Origin: an uncultured bacterium
Lineage (GTDB): Bacteria; Bacillota_I; Bacilli_A; RF39; UBA660
Reading direction: 5' to 3'
DNA: 60,826 bases
NCBI GenBank assembly: GCA_947646655.1
Contig: CANSHI010000008.1
Span: forward strand, 1-60,826
Part shown: piece after piece, positions 16,672-25,069 of the stretch
Layout of the letters: each line of letters begins with the position of its first letter
How positions within the stretch are numbered: position 1 is the stretch's first letter
Program-made: the position numbers and the translations under genes
The notes under the pieces: generated by a model
What the model saw: only the letters and a program-made list of their open reading frames with translations
Database searches by the model: none
What the model was told of the DNA's origin: nothing

Positions 16672-18570
16672 CTAGGAACTACAAATATTCCAAACAATAT
16701 TTATAGTCCTTTCGTTTGTTTCTTTATCAACTTTTCCAACTATTATTTTTGATATAAAGGTTTCAACAATAAGTCTATCTAGTTTATCAATGTGTTTGTA
16801 TTGCTTAAATATATCTTGCTCATGTATTTGTTGGTCTTTCTTCTTCCGTAAATTGATTATAGATGTATCTATTTCACTTATACGATTATTAAACCTTTCT
16901 ATCTCGTCATTATACTTTGTTTTTAACAACATAAATTCTTGTGTCGTTATAATCTCATTTGCTCTATCTTCATATAGTAAAGCAAAACGATTGGTATTAT
17001 CTTTTACTTTTCTTTCAATGGTGGTCTTTTCTTCTTCTAATGCTTTTATATCTTTTTCATAATTGGTGTTTACTTTCTTCTCATAATAACTTTTTTCAAA
17101 TTTAGATTGATTATAGTATTTTTTTATTTGTTTATTTATTTCGTCTAAAACTATTTGTTCCAAAACTTCAATGCGAATTGATGAGTTATTATCACAACCC
17201 GTTCCGCATGTTCTTTTCTTTGTTCTACATAATAGATATGCTTTTTTAGTAGGATTTTTTCTAGGACCGCTTTTAGCATTTGTCTTTTGAAAAATCTTTC
17301 CACAATTAGCACAATAAACTTTTTGGCTAAAAATATGTACTTCGCCGTTTTTATCGGGTCTAGGTCTTGCATGTATAGTATCTTCACTATCACTTGACTT
17401 TTTCGCTCTTGCCTCAAATTTTTCCCGTACTATTCTTGATATGATTGGGTCAACAATTCTTTCATGAGCACATGCAACTATCGTTTGTTCACTTCTAGGA
17501 AGTTTCCTAGACTTTTTTATATTATGTGAGATTGTTTCCGTTCTATTTTGTATCAATAGCCCGTCGTATGTTTCGTCTTTCAATATTTTAGCCACCGTGT
17601 CAATGTTCCAAAATTCACTTCCATTTGGTGCTTTACCGCATTTAAAGTTTGACCCTTGTAGTTTCTTATATTTACTTGGTGTTGGTATATTGTGTTCATT
17701 AAGATATTTACATATTTTAAAGTACCCTATACCCTCCGCATACATTTTATATATTTCTTGTACTATCTTTGCTGCTGGTGGGTCTACTACTAAATGGTAC
17801 ATGTCGTTTGGGTCTTCTATATAGCCATAACAAGCAAAAGACCCCGTCCATTGTCCCGCCTTATTTTTACCTCGTAAAGTTGCTTTGGTATTGATTGATT
17901 GTTCAGCAATTTTATTTTCGTCCACAATAGCGGTTATTTGTCTTTGCAGTTTATTTCCTTTTTGTGATGTGTCGCTATGGTCTACTATACTTAAAAAGCG
18001 AATATTCCATTCAATAAATCTTTTGTGCAAGTATCGTTCTATCATTTCAACATCTCTTGCAAATCGTGATTGTGTTTTACAAATATAAGTGTCGGTGTGT
18101 CCTTTCTCACAAAAAGTTAAAGACTTGTTCCACTCGGGTCTACTTTCGTCCCCTCCGCTTATATCTTCCTCATAGAAAATTCCAACAACCTCTAACTCGT
18201 GGTCTTTACAATATTGTAATAATAATAATAATTGATTTAGAATACTTTTACTAACTGTTGTGTCTTTTCTTTGTATATCTTCAACCGATAATCGAACATA
18301 TAACAATGTCCTTTTACCATACCCTAACTTATAAACTATCTTGTTGCCCTCGCCATAAGTAAAACAAGTTGTATCATTTGGCTTTTTGATGTCTAGTAAT
18401 GTTCTTATAAATTCAGTACAATAAATAAGACTATCTTCTACAAGTAATTCTTTGATTGCTTTATATTCCACCGAACTTGTATAATCTTCTAACGAAAAAT
18501 TTTGAATACTATAACTAGATTTTGTATTATTATAAGAATAAGTTTCACCGCCTTTTTGCTCACTTAACAT
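16672..18570 (-). CDS. Large serine recombinase of element 2
   Basis: 632 residues. The catalytic domain starts KRTLLYVRLSVEDIQ only at about residue 88, with the nucleophile in VSKSILNQL and the conserved CKTQSRFARDV. A recombinase domain (GYIEDPNDMYHLVV, HNIPTPSKYKK), a zinc ribbon (CANCGKIF, then CRTKKRTCGTGC) and a coiled coil (about 480-560) follow. The 85-residue N-terminal extension is unusual, since these enzymes normally begin with the catalytic strand; it could regulate activity or reflect a misplaced start, though an RBS (AAAGGAA) supports the first ATG. The gene ends 23 bases from the left att core. It is clearly distinct from the element 1 recombinase. Confidence 0.93.
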   Translation of the reverse strand: MLSEQKGGETYSYNNTKSSYSIQNFSLEDYTSSVEYKAIKELLVEDSLIYCTEFIRTLLDIKKPNDTTCFTYGEGNKIVYKLGYGKRTLLYVRLSVEDIQRKDTTVSKSILNQLLLLLQYCKDHELEVVGIFYEEDISGGDESRPEWNKSLTFCEKGHTDTYICKTQSRFARDVEMIERYLHKRFIEWNIRFLSIVDHSDTSQKGNKLQRQITAIVDENKIAEQSINTKATLRGKNKAGQWTGSFACYGYIEDPNDMYHLVVDPPAAKIVQEIYKMYAEGIGYFKICKYLNEHNIPTPSKYKKLQGSNFKCGKAPNGSEFWNIDTVAKILKDETYDGLLIQNRTETISHNIKKSRKLPRSEQTIVACAHERIVDPIISRIVREKFEARAKKSSDSEDTIHARPRPDKNGEVHIFSQKVYCANCGKIFQKTNAKSGPRKNPTKKAYLLCRTKKRTCGTGCDNNSSIRIEVLEQIVLDEINKQIKKYYNQSKFEKSYYEKKVNTNYEKDIKALEEEKTTIERKVKDNTNRFALLYEDRANEIITTQEFMLLKTKYNDEIERFNNRISEIDTSIINLRKKKDQQIHEQDIFKQYKHIDKLDRLIVETFISKIIVGKVDKETNERTINIVWNICSS

Positions 18571-18663
18571 ATAATATTCCTTTCTTTAATTACATGTTAA
18601 GGTCAAAATAATACAAGTATATTATAGCATATAACTTGTATTATTTCAGCCCTTATTTAGTAT

Positions 18664-18789
18664 TTATGTGGCTTGTTGTTCATAGAAAATACATAGTGTT
18701 GCTAATTTCTCATTGAATAGCGATAAAAACTCGTCCGTTGTTGTATCCGTTAGAAATTCACTAGATACTACTATTTTATATTTATTCAT
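18664..18789 (-). CDS. 41-residue protein upstream of recombinase 2
   Basis: Starts MNKYKIVVSSEFLTD and ends CIFYEQQAT; GAGGGG lies upstream. Its start overlaps the end of the next small gene (18782-18925), showing coupling. It occupies the same place as the 42-residue protein of element 1 and shares the K-I-x-x-S-E-(Y/F) beginning. Candidate recombinase accessory factor; no function shown. Confidence 0.55.
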   Translation of the reverse strand: MNKYKIVVSSEFLTDTTTDEFLSLFNEKLATLCIFYEQQAT

Positions 18790-18925
18790 ATTTCAGCCCC
18801 TCAATAAAAGTTATGATAGGGTGCTTGTCATTATGAAATAATTTTGCTATACTAGGTTTACCAATACACGCAAGATATTGGGCAAAAGTACGGGGGAAAA
18901 TCGTACTTTTTTCATTGCTCAACAT
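18782..18925 (-). CDS. 47-residue protein between FtsK-like gene and small gene
   Basis: Starts MLSNEKSTIFPRTFAQYLAC and contains GKPSIAKLFHNDKHP. GGAGG precedes the ATG. Its start overlaps the stop of the FtsK-like gene (18912) and its end overlaps the next small gene, so three genes are tightly coupled. Not recognised; the tight coupling makes it likely to be real. Confidence 0.55.
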   Translation of the reverse strand: MLSNEKSTIFPRTFAQYLACIGKPSIAKLFHNDKHPIITFIEGLKYE

Positions 18926-20444
18926 TATTGTTTCCTCCTAGATTTATTGTATCTTGTTTATCATATTGCTTGTGCAATTCTTCCGTCAATTTATCGGTAT
19001 CTAGCAAATAACCTTTAAACCTTTTTCCGTCATTCGTAACAAATTTTCCCAGTTCGTCATCATCTATTAAAGTACATGCGTCATAATTTCCTTTACCTAA
19101 AGCCGTTTCGGATGCCGACCTATCAGGCATTCTACCACATATTCTATTAGAAAGATTAGATTTTATTTGTCCGTCCAGTAAATTACAATCGGGTCTTTGT
19201 GCCGATAAGATAAGATGTATACCAAGTGAACGACCCCTAGTTGCTATAAGTTTCAATATTCTTTCTATATCTTCAATCACACTTTTTTCTTCCGTAGTTT
19301 TATTTTTTGATGTTATCAATTCTACAAACTCGTCAAAAATATAAATTATACGACTTAAAGGAATACTTGATTTTGAACTATGTAGTTTTTTATTATACTT
19401 GTCTATATTTCTACATTTTTCATTTGCAAAAAGTGTTTGCCTTAATTTTAATTCTTTTTCTATAAGTTTTAAATCTTCCAAAGTTCCCCTTAATTCAGTT
19501 GTTCTTGAAAATTGACTACTTTTGATTTCAGTATTTAAAAGATTAGTACCGCTTATAGTAAGGTTATGCCACCCGTTAAATTCGGTTTGTTTGGGGTCAC
19601 ATGCTCGAACCACATACCCCTTTAACATGGCTTGATAGATAAGTGAATCGATTAACACCGATTTACCACTTCCCGTATCTCCTGCAATCAATAAATGAGG
19701 TTTTTTACTAATATCAATTTTTACTTTTCCTAGCATATTTTCCCCTAATAAAAATATAGAGTTAAAATAGTCTATATCTCTTATGTTTATTGAAATTTTA
19801 TCGGGCAATCTATATCTAGGACTTGCAACTAATAATTTTATTGTATTTTTACTATTTTTTACGGGTTGCTTATCAATAAAAGTGACATTAAATGCCGATT
19901 GAAAACTACCTTTAAACTCGTCACTTTCAAATACTTTAGGGTCTATTCCGTTCATATTCCAATACCATATTGCTATTTTTAAATTTAGCCATAGTCTAGT
20001 TCGCCATTTAAAATATGGTAGTTCAACACCTTTTTCTTTTAATATTTTTATTTTTTTAATTTTATCTTGTTTTAGATCCTTTAGTCTAAAACTAAAAATT
20101 AAAAATAACATAATCAATAATAATATTGCACCCTCTAAAGCATATAGCGATATATGTATATTTTTATGAAAATCATATAATGTAATTACTTTTGCAATAT
20201 AGAAATTTAAAATGTGAAAATCAAAAATTTTATTCATCAATGTTTCATTTTGATTGAAATAATATAAGCATATAATAGTTAGTAAAAATGTTCCAATCTT
20301 CCAATGATAAAATAATTGATAAACTTTATATTTTAATGCCTTAAATAAAAATATAAGTATAGATTGAATAATAGATACTAATTTACTTTTACTATACCAA
20401 CCCTTAATTTTATCTTTTATTTCGATTATTTTATTTATGTTCAA
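18912..20444 (-). CDS. FtsK/SpoIIIE-like membrane ATPase (coupling protein type)
   Basis: 510 residues. Two to three hydrophobic segments in the first 125 residues anchor it to the membrane. The FtsK_SpoIIIE core has Walker A GDTGSGKSVLIDSL (about 258) and Walker B IYIFDEFVEL (about 373), followed by ATRGRSLGIHLILSAQRPD, typical of the family. This size and layout match coupling ATPases of Tn916/ICEBs1-type elements, which pump DNA during conjugation, rather than chromosomal FtsK, which is longer and has a gamma domain. The start is TTG at 20444 after GAGGAGG, overlapping the end of the rep gene. No other mating-channel genes are present, so the element is probably mobilised by a helper. Confidence 0.88.
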   Translation of the reverse strand: MNINKIIEIKDKIKGWYSKSKLVSIIQSILIFLFKALKYKVYQLFYHWKIGTFLLTIICLYYFNQNETLMNKIFDFHILNFYIAKVITLYDFHKNIHISLYALEGAILLLIMLFLIFSFRLKDLKQDKIKKIKILKEKGVELPYFKWRTRLWLNLKIAIWYWNMNGIDPKVFESDEFKGSFQSAFNVTFIDKQPVKNSKNTIKLLVASPRYRLPDKISINIRDIDYFNSIFLLGENMLGKVKIDISKKPHLLIAGDTGSGKSVLIDSLIYQAMLKGYVVRACDPKQTEFNGWHNLTISGTNLLNTEIKSSQFSRTTELRGTLEDLKLIEKELKLRQTLFANEKCRNIDKYNKKLHSSKSSIPLSRIIYIFDEFVELITSKNKTTEEKSVIEDIERILKLIATRGRSLGIHLILSAQRPDCNLLDGQIKSNLSNRICGRMPDRSASETALGKGNYDACTLIDDDELGKFVTNDGKRFKGYLLDTDKLTEELHKQYDKQDTINLGGNNNVEQ

Positions 20445-21432
20445 TAATTTTTTCCTCCTCTTTTTTAGTTTCTTTATGAGTAATTATTTTTGTAGAGCCG
20501 TCTTGCTCTCTTACCATTTCATATATGTTGTGAACTCGTCTACACCATGCGTTATATACTGCTCGTTTTCCTAAAGTCATTTTATATTCCGCATATTGAT
20601 TTTCAAATGGAACATTTGATGTAATAAACACCCTAGTATAACATGCCACTTTATTATTGTATCTAGCGGGAAGTCGTAAAGGGTATACATCTAAATAGTT
20701 CAACATATTTTCAATGTTTATTTGGCTATGAAATTCCTCAAAAACAAGTACATCTTGCGACCTATCATAATTGTCAAAAATTATTCCGCCTTGACTTGAA
20801 TTATAACTTGTTATACGACAAATATTGTCTGCTTTATATTTTTGAAATATGCTATAAGTTTTTCCCACACCACTTGCACCATACAAATATGTCACTATCA
20901 AATCACGATTTTCCTTTGAATATCTTTCATTTAGATAAGTTTGTTTTATAGTTTCTATATCTTTTATTTTAAAAGCAAATTGTGGGTTATCTTCTATAAT
21001 TTCAATAATAGATTTTCCGTCTTTTATATCTTCTAATAGTTTTCCCATTGTTGCATCTTTTTCTATCAATTCGGTAGGTACTGCTCCAAATTCTATAAAA
21101 CTGCCCTCAATGGTCGTTTCTTCTTTAGAGGTATTTTCCCATTTTCCCTTTTTTTGTATATAATCTATGTTATCTCTAACACTTCCGTATGCTTTCTCTA
21201 TATGAGCCATAGGGAAACGATTTTTGATAGTTGTAAATCTCATAGGCGATTTAGAATATATAAAAATATGTATATGTTCGGTTTTAGTTTTATTTCCAAT
21301 TTCTCGACACATACAATAATAATCGGGTGCAAATTTCAGTAATTGTTCTCGTATAAAATCGTCGGTTATTCCATGTTCTCGGGGGTTATTTATAGTCAGT
21401 TGCCATTTTCTACTTTGGCTATTTTCCACCAT
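20431..21432 (-). CDS. CRESS-type Rep: HUH endonuclease plus SF3 helicase
   Basis: 333 residues with the layout of circovirus/geminivirus replication proteins. HUH nuclease: motif I WQLTINNP (about 10), motif II EHIHIFIYS (about 52), motif III with the nicking tyrosine in DYIQKKG (about 90). SF3 helicase: Walker A LYGASGVGKTYS (about 187), Walker B VLVFEEFHS (about 232), motif C VFITSN (about 271). It should nick the nonanucleotide of the adjacent origin, stay bound to the 5' end and unwind the circle. Bacterial relatives are known on plasmids and integrated elements (pCRESS groups). Strong GGAGGTG RBS. The origin lies about 105 bases upstream. Confidence 0.93.
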   Translation of the reverse strand: MVENSQSRKWQLTINNPREHGITDDFIREQLLKFAPDYYCMCREIGNKTKTEHIHIFIYSKSPMRFTTIKNRFPMAHIEKAYGSVRDNIDYIQKKGKWENTSKEETTIEGSFIEFGAVPTELIEKDATMGKLLEDIKDGKSIIEIIEDNPQFAFKIKDIETIKQTYLNERYSKENRDLIVTYLYGASGVGKTYSIFQKYKADNICRITSYNSSQGGIIFDNYDRSQDVLVFEEFHSQINIENMLNYLDVYPLRLPARYNNKVACYTRVFITSNVPFENQYAEYKMTLGKRAVYNAWCRRVHNIYEMVREQDGSTKIITHKETKKEEEKIIEHK

Positions 21433-21536
21433 GTGTACACCTCCAATAAGTTTGTAATAGCAAATATTGAAATATAATGATTTCTAAATTTTCAAAGAAC
21501 TAATGCGATAACACATACTAGATAATACATGTACAT

Positions 21537-21626
21537 TGCGGGGCAAGTGGCGATAGCCACGATTGCCTCCGCACCAACAATAAGTGCTAGTATTACCACT
21601 TATTGTGTAGCATGTAGCATGTAGCA
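21537..21626 (+). other. CRESS-type replication origin of element 2
   Basis: Three adjacent parts. A GC-rich hairpin (21537-21573) has stem blocks TGCGG, GGCAA and GTGGC with a GATA loop. A perfect 9-bp stem CAATAAGTG/CACTTATTG (21578-21605) has a 10-base loop C-TAGTATTAC (nonanucleotide at 21588-21596). Three abutting iterons TGTAGCA lie at 21606-21626. In CRESS replicons Rep binds the iterons and nicks inside TAGTATTAC in the loop. The position just upstream of rep fits. The GC-rich hairpin is an extra and may be a second-strand origin. Confidence 0.9.
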
Positions 21627-21643
21627 ATAATAAAATTTAGCAA

Positions 21644-22000
21644 TTAGTCGCCTTTAACATTCATTTTGATATTTTGCTTATCAGCAACACGAACACTATC
21701 GGCTTTTCCATAAGGTTGTATTCTTCCCGCACGGTCTAAATAAATGCCAAGATTTAAGTTAGTAAAATCAACTTCTACAACATCATCAATAGTTGGTAGT
21801 GGGTTTGTTATATTGTTTATTTTAATACCAAATTTAGCATATTTTAAGTGTGGTAGTAATATTTCAACTTTATGTCCAATTACATTGTCAGTTTTGTTAT
21901 TTAGATTGTCGTATTCGTAAATTGGGTCGCAACTACACGCAAGATATGGTGGCTTTCCAATCGTCTTAACAACATCAATAACAATGTCTGTTGTCTTCAT
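21644..22000 (-). CDS. DUF961/YdcP-like replication accessory protein
   Basis: 118 residues. The middle (GHKVEILLPHLKYAKFGIKI, then VEVDFTNLNLGIYLD, GKADSVRVA) resembles DUF961 proteins such as YdcP of ICEBs1, which help rolling-circle replication of Tn916-type elements. The likeness is moderate. The ATG at 22000 has GGAGG ten bases upstream and is chosen over a start 12 codons earlier. It lies directly upstream of the origin and rep gene, the same order as ydcP before the coupling protein and relaxase in ICEs. Confidence 0.6.
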   Translation of the reverse strand: MKTTDIVIDVVKTIGKPPYLACSCDPIYEYDNLNNKTDNVIGHKVEILLPHLKYAKFGIKINNITNPLPTIDDVVEVDFTNLNLGIYLDRAGRIQPYGKADSVRVADKQNIKMNVKGD

Positions 22001-22130
22001 GACTTTTTCCTCCTTTCGTGACACCATTATAGACACAAATTGTAAAAAATCTCATGGTAAGACCTTTACCTTGACAAAATAAAAAAGCCATAATTATTAA
22101 GTTATGACCTTATAAAACAATACACTTTTA

Positions 22131-22559
22131 TTATTTGTTCTTTTTTGGAATTGGCAACAATTCATGTTCTTGCAATCCTACTTTTCTTAAAAAGTCGTTG
22201 CATTCTTCTATACTCATATCGGCACAATCAGTTATCAAAAATGCGTACGCACAATCTCTTTTCTTTCGATAATTAACCGTAAAACCTCCCGCCTTTAATA
22301 AACTATCAAAAGCATTTCTATCAAATTCAAAAGCATGACAAAATGCGGTTATACTTCTTAAACTTGGGTCGCTTTTTCCTTTGCAATAATTATCAAAAAT
22401 GTCTTCACTTAACCCCGTTTCTTCTACAAATTCGTCTACTTCAATATCTTTTTCATGCAATAATATGTTAAACTTTTCCGAAAAGTTTTTCTCTAACTTC
22501 CCGTCAATGCCAAAATTTTCTTCAAATTGACTAACCAAATTTTCTATATCATTATTCAT
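22131..22559 (-). CDS. Helix-turn-helix protein
   Basis: 142 residues. Residues about 28-85 (NILLHEKDIEVDEFVEETGL, then FDNYCKGKSDPSLRSITAF) fit a Cro/CI-type helix-turn-helix with a degenerate first helix. The C-terminal 50 residues are acidic and unlike a peptidase. It is probably the regulator of element 2. It lies 14 bases after the zinc-ribbon gene and 130 bases before the DUF961-like gene. Confidence 0.65.
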   Translation of the reverse strand: MNNDIENLVSQFEENFGIDGKLEKNFSEKFNILLHEKDIEVDEFVEETGLSEDIFDNYCKGKSDPSLRSITAFCHAFEFDRNAFDSLLKAGGFTVNYRKKRDCAYAFLITDCADMSIEECNDFLRKVGLQEHELLPIPKKNK

Positions 22560-22573
22560 TTGCTTTTCCCCAA

Positions 22574-23035
22574 TTAAATATTAGCCCAATCTTCGTCAGG
22601 TATTTCGCCGTCTAATTCAACCGCTTTATAGTCTTCCCATTGCTCAATAGTCATTAACTTATCATGACAATTAGGACAAGAACCACTATAAGCAAAAAAT
22701 ACTTCAGTTGAAAATTTACAATTGCATGTATTACATGCGTATCTTTTTTCTATCTTTTTTATTAAATTATACACATAATCTTCATTATACTTTTTATTAC
22801 AATTAGGACATTTGCAATCATTAGTTATCAATTGTTCTCCGCTAAAATTAGCCAAACAATTATCACAAGTAATTTTTAGATTTTCCACTTCCATAATATT
22901 TTCAAAGTCTTTTTGACTTACTGACATAAAAGTATCTTTAGCATTACAAAATGGGCATTTTATTTCTTTTTCCTCATTTGATTTATAAAAATTCTTATCA
23001 CATTTTTGACAAATATATTCTATTTCATTATTCAT
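22574..23035 (-). CDS. Multi-zinc-ribbon protein
   Basis: About 153 residues with several CxxC knuckles: CQKCD and CPFC (first ribbon), CDNC and CPNC (second), CNTCNC and CPNC (third). The first ATG of the open frame is 21 bases upstream, but the ATG at 23035 follows GGGAGG and starts the conserved MNNEIEYICQKC. Such arrays bind nucleic acid or other proteins. Function unknown; it may work with the adjacent helix-turn-helix protein. Confidence 0.7.
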   Translation of the reverse strand: MNNEIEYICQKCDKNFYKSNEEKEIKCPFCNAKDTFMSVSQKDFENIMEVENLKITCDNCLANFSGEQLITNDCKCPNCNKKYNEDYVYNLIKKIEKRYACNTCNCKFSTEVFFAYSGSCPNCHDKLMTIEQWEDYKAVELDGEIPDEDWANI

Positions 23036-23148
23036 AAAGTATTCCTCCCAAAACAATTATACCATTTTTTGACAATATTATATATATATCAAAACAAAAA
23101 TAATTTTGGTTCATATTTATGTATACCAAAATTATTTAATATTTCATA

Positions 23149-23703
23149 TTATAAATACTCTAACAACTCTTCAAACTCTGTATATCCACTTTCAGAGTTT
23201 AAATGTCCCCCGTCATCAATGACAATTTGTTTTGTTGCAATAGTATCTGCAAATTCTTTTTCTACCTCATATTTTACATATGGGTCATTTTTGGAGTAGA
23301 AACAAATTATTTCATTTGCATAATTTTTTGTATCTTCTAAATTATCAAAATACATTGTCTTATTTACATTGTCATATTCTTCATTTATTCCCAAATAATT
23401 GTTAAAACCACATACGAAAACTAGTTTATTAACTTTTATATTATGTTCAACTAAAAAATGACATATAAATATTGGGGCTATTGAATGGGCATAAATAGTT
23501 GTATTTTCGTTTATTATATTAGCATTTACATAACTTTCTAATACCTTTGACCAATTATTATAATTTTGATAACCTACGCCCGTTGGAAAATCAGGTGTAT
23601 AAACTACTAATTCTCTTTTTTCTATTTCATTTCTTAAATATGGAAACCAATTTACAAATGGATTTCCAAAACTACCATGAATTATAAGATAATTATTTTT
23701 CAT
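23149..23703 (-). CDS. RBBP9/YdeN-type alpha/beta hydrolase
   Basis: 184 residues. The N-terminal YLIIHGSFGNPFVNWFPYL and the pattern TIYAHSIAPIF (nucleophile serine in AHSIA, about residue 73) mark the RBBP9/YdeN serine hydrolase family, with an acid near FYSKNDPYV (about 143) and the histidine in DDGGHLN (about 166). It is a small single-domain esterase-like enzyme; the substrate is unknown. It overlaps the next upstream gene by four bases, so it is the last of a three-gene cargo operon. Confidence 0.82.
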   Translation of the reverse strand: MKNNYLIIHGSFGNPFVNWFPYLRNEIEKRELVVYTPDFPTGVGYQNYNNWSKVLESYVNANIINENTTIYAHSIAPIFICHFLVEHNIKVNKLVFVCGFNNYLGINEEYDNVNKTMYFDNLEDTKNYANEIICFYSKNDPYVKYEVEKEFADTIATKQIVIDDGGHLNSESGYTEFEELLEYL

Positions 23704-24107
23704 TGTTTTTGTTCCTCCTTAAATATTTTTACCCAACCTTTATCTAACCAAAACTTAACCTCATCATATGAAGATACTTCCTCACTCGGCATATTTAAAA
23801 TATATATATCAATATTTTTATTGTGTATTAAATTTAGAATAACAACATAGGTCAATTCTGCAATTGCACTTGCTCCAATATAACCTTTAATACCATTCTT
23901 TTCTTCATTCATTAAAAAGAAAACATCTGTATTTTCTAATGCCGTATAAAAATTTTTATATACGATTGGTAAATCTTTCATATAATTTTCTTGTTCAATC
24001 AATTTTGGATAATCTAATATGTCATACTTTTTATTTTTAAAATAATCTAACCAATAATTTACTCTGTCTTGTAATTTACTACTTCCAGATATAACAACTT
24101 TTTTCAT
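23700..24107 (-). CDS. Nucleoside 2-deoxyribosyltransferase-like protein
   Basis: 135 residues. KKVVISGSSKLQDRVNYWLD at the start and DVFFLMNEEKNGIKGYIGAS (about 78) with the later ILNLIHNKNIDIYIL have the Rossmann-like shape of the nucleoside 2-deoxyribosyltransferase/DprA-LOG-like small proteins. A glutamate suited to catalysis is not certain. It may act on nucleotides or a modified sugar base. It is between an SDR and a hydrolase in one operon, which suggests a short modification pathway. Confidence 0.6.
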   Translation of the reverse strand: MKKVVISGSSKLQDRVNYWLDYFKNKKYDILDYPKLIEQENYMKDLPIVYKNFYTALENTDVFFLMNEEKNGIKGYIGASAIAELTYVVILNLIHNKNIDIYILNMPSEEVSSYDEVKFWLDKGWVKIFKEEQKQ

Positions 24108-24128
24108 AATATATTACCTACTTTCTTT

Positions 24129-24869
24129 TTAATAACCACCGTCTATATTTATAATTTCACCATTTATATAACTAGATTCCTTATTTGCAAGAAAATATAT
24201 AGTTTTAGCAATTTCACTTGGACTTGCAAATCTTTCTAAATAAATTTTTGAGGTTTCTTCCTCAATGTAATCTTTTGGTAAATCTTTATTCATATCAGTA
24301 TCAGCCCAACCAATAGCAATTGCATTTACTCTAATATTAGGTTTAAACTGAAATGCTAAATCTCTTGTTAAACTTTGCAATCCAATCTTTGATATATTGT
24401 AATCTAAACACTCTGGGGATATTGTTTTAGTACCATTTGTAGATGAAACATTTACAATTGCACTTCCACTTTTCATATATTTTGATACTTCTCTTGAAAC
24501 AATAAAGGCACCTAAAACATTTACTTCTAATGTTTTCTTAAATTCCTCAACTTTTATTTCTTCAAAATTTCTATCATAAACAATACCTGCATTATTTATC
24601 AAAACATCAATATGTCCAAATTGATTTACTATATTTGAAACCATATTATGCACTTCTTTTTCATTTGAAATATCAGCTTTAATTGATAATGCTTTTACCT
24701 TAAAATTATTCTCTATATACTCTTTTAAATCAGTTGCCTCTTTATGACTACTATTATAATTTATAACTACATTATAACCTTTACTAGCAAATTCAATAAT
24801 AGTTGCTTTCCCAATTCCTCTTGAACTCCCCGTAACTAAAACTACTTTATCTTTATAATCAATATCCAT
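24129..24869 (-). CDS. Short-chain dehydrogenase/reductase (FabG-like)
   Basis: 246 residues, a classical SDR. The NAD(P)-binding TGSSRGIG lies near residue 13, NNAG near 90, the catalytic serine in IVNVSSTNGT (about 137), and YNISK with tyrosine and lysine near 153. The end NGEIINIDGGY is typical of FabG-type enzymes. It reduces a keto group using NAD(P)H; the substrate is not known. It is the first cargo gene of element 2, about 140 bases from the right att core. Confidence 0.9.
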   Translation of the reverse strand: MDIDYKDKVVLVTGSSRGIGKATIIEFASKGYNVVINYNSSHKEATDLKEYIENNFKVKALSIKADISNEKEVHNMVSNIVNQFGHIDVLINNAGIVYDRNFEEIKVEEFKKTLEVNVLGAFIVSREVSKYMKSGSAIVNVSSTNGTKTISPECLDYNISKIGLQSLTRDLAFQFKPNIRVNAIAIGWADTDMNKDLPKDYIEEETSKIYLERFASPSEIAKTIYFLANKESSYINGEIINIDGGY

Positions 24870-24979
24870 ATATGCCTCCTCAAAGTTTTTAGTATAACAA
24901 TATTATATCATATTCTTTAAAATAAAAAACGACATTTATAAAATATTATCGTTCCTTGTATTATCTAACCTTAACATGC

Positions 24980-25069
24980 CTATTTACTTGTCTTGGTATA
25001 AGAGTATCTACCATGGCCTGCATCAACCACTATGCCTGTTAAGGCTCTATCGTCGTAAGTATTTTTCAT
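24980..25069 (-). pseudogene. Split LysM amidase, N-terminal part
   Basis: Starts at ATG 25069 (GAGG twelve bases upstream) and encodes MKNTYDDRALTGIVVDAGHG, then runs into element 2 and stops at 24980 after nine foreign codons. DAGHG carries the first zinc histidine of Amidase_3. The host part ends within the core CCATG at 25011-25015; the next host codons resume at 16645. An in-frame ATG four codons earlier is possible but too near the RBS. There is no signal peptide, unlike most cell-wall amidases. Confidence 0.88.

Larger units (their letters stand above)
16645..25015 (-). mobile_element. Element 2: serine-recombinase element with CRESS-type replicon
   Basis: About 8.37 kb inserted in the amidase gene inside the codons for DAGHGG. 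Both ends share CCATG (16645-16649 and 25011-25015); joining the outer flanks gives an uninterrupted V-D-A-G-H-G-G-A-D-G-G. Contents, all on the minus strand: a large serine recombinase, two tiny genes, an FtsK-like ATPase, an HUH-SF3 Rep with its origin, a DUF961-like protein, a helix-turn-helix protein, a zinc-ribbon protein and three cargo enzymes. Rep, FtsK-like ATPase and DUF961-like protein form a rolling-circle and transfer module like that of ICEBs1/Tn916, but with a virus-type Rep. Confidence 0.9.
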
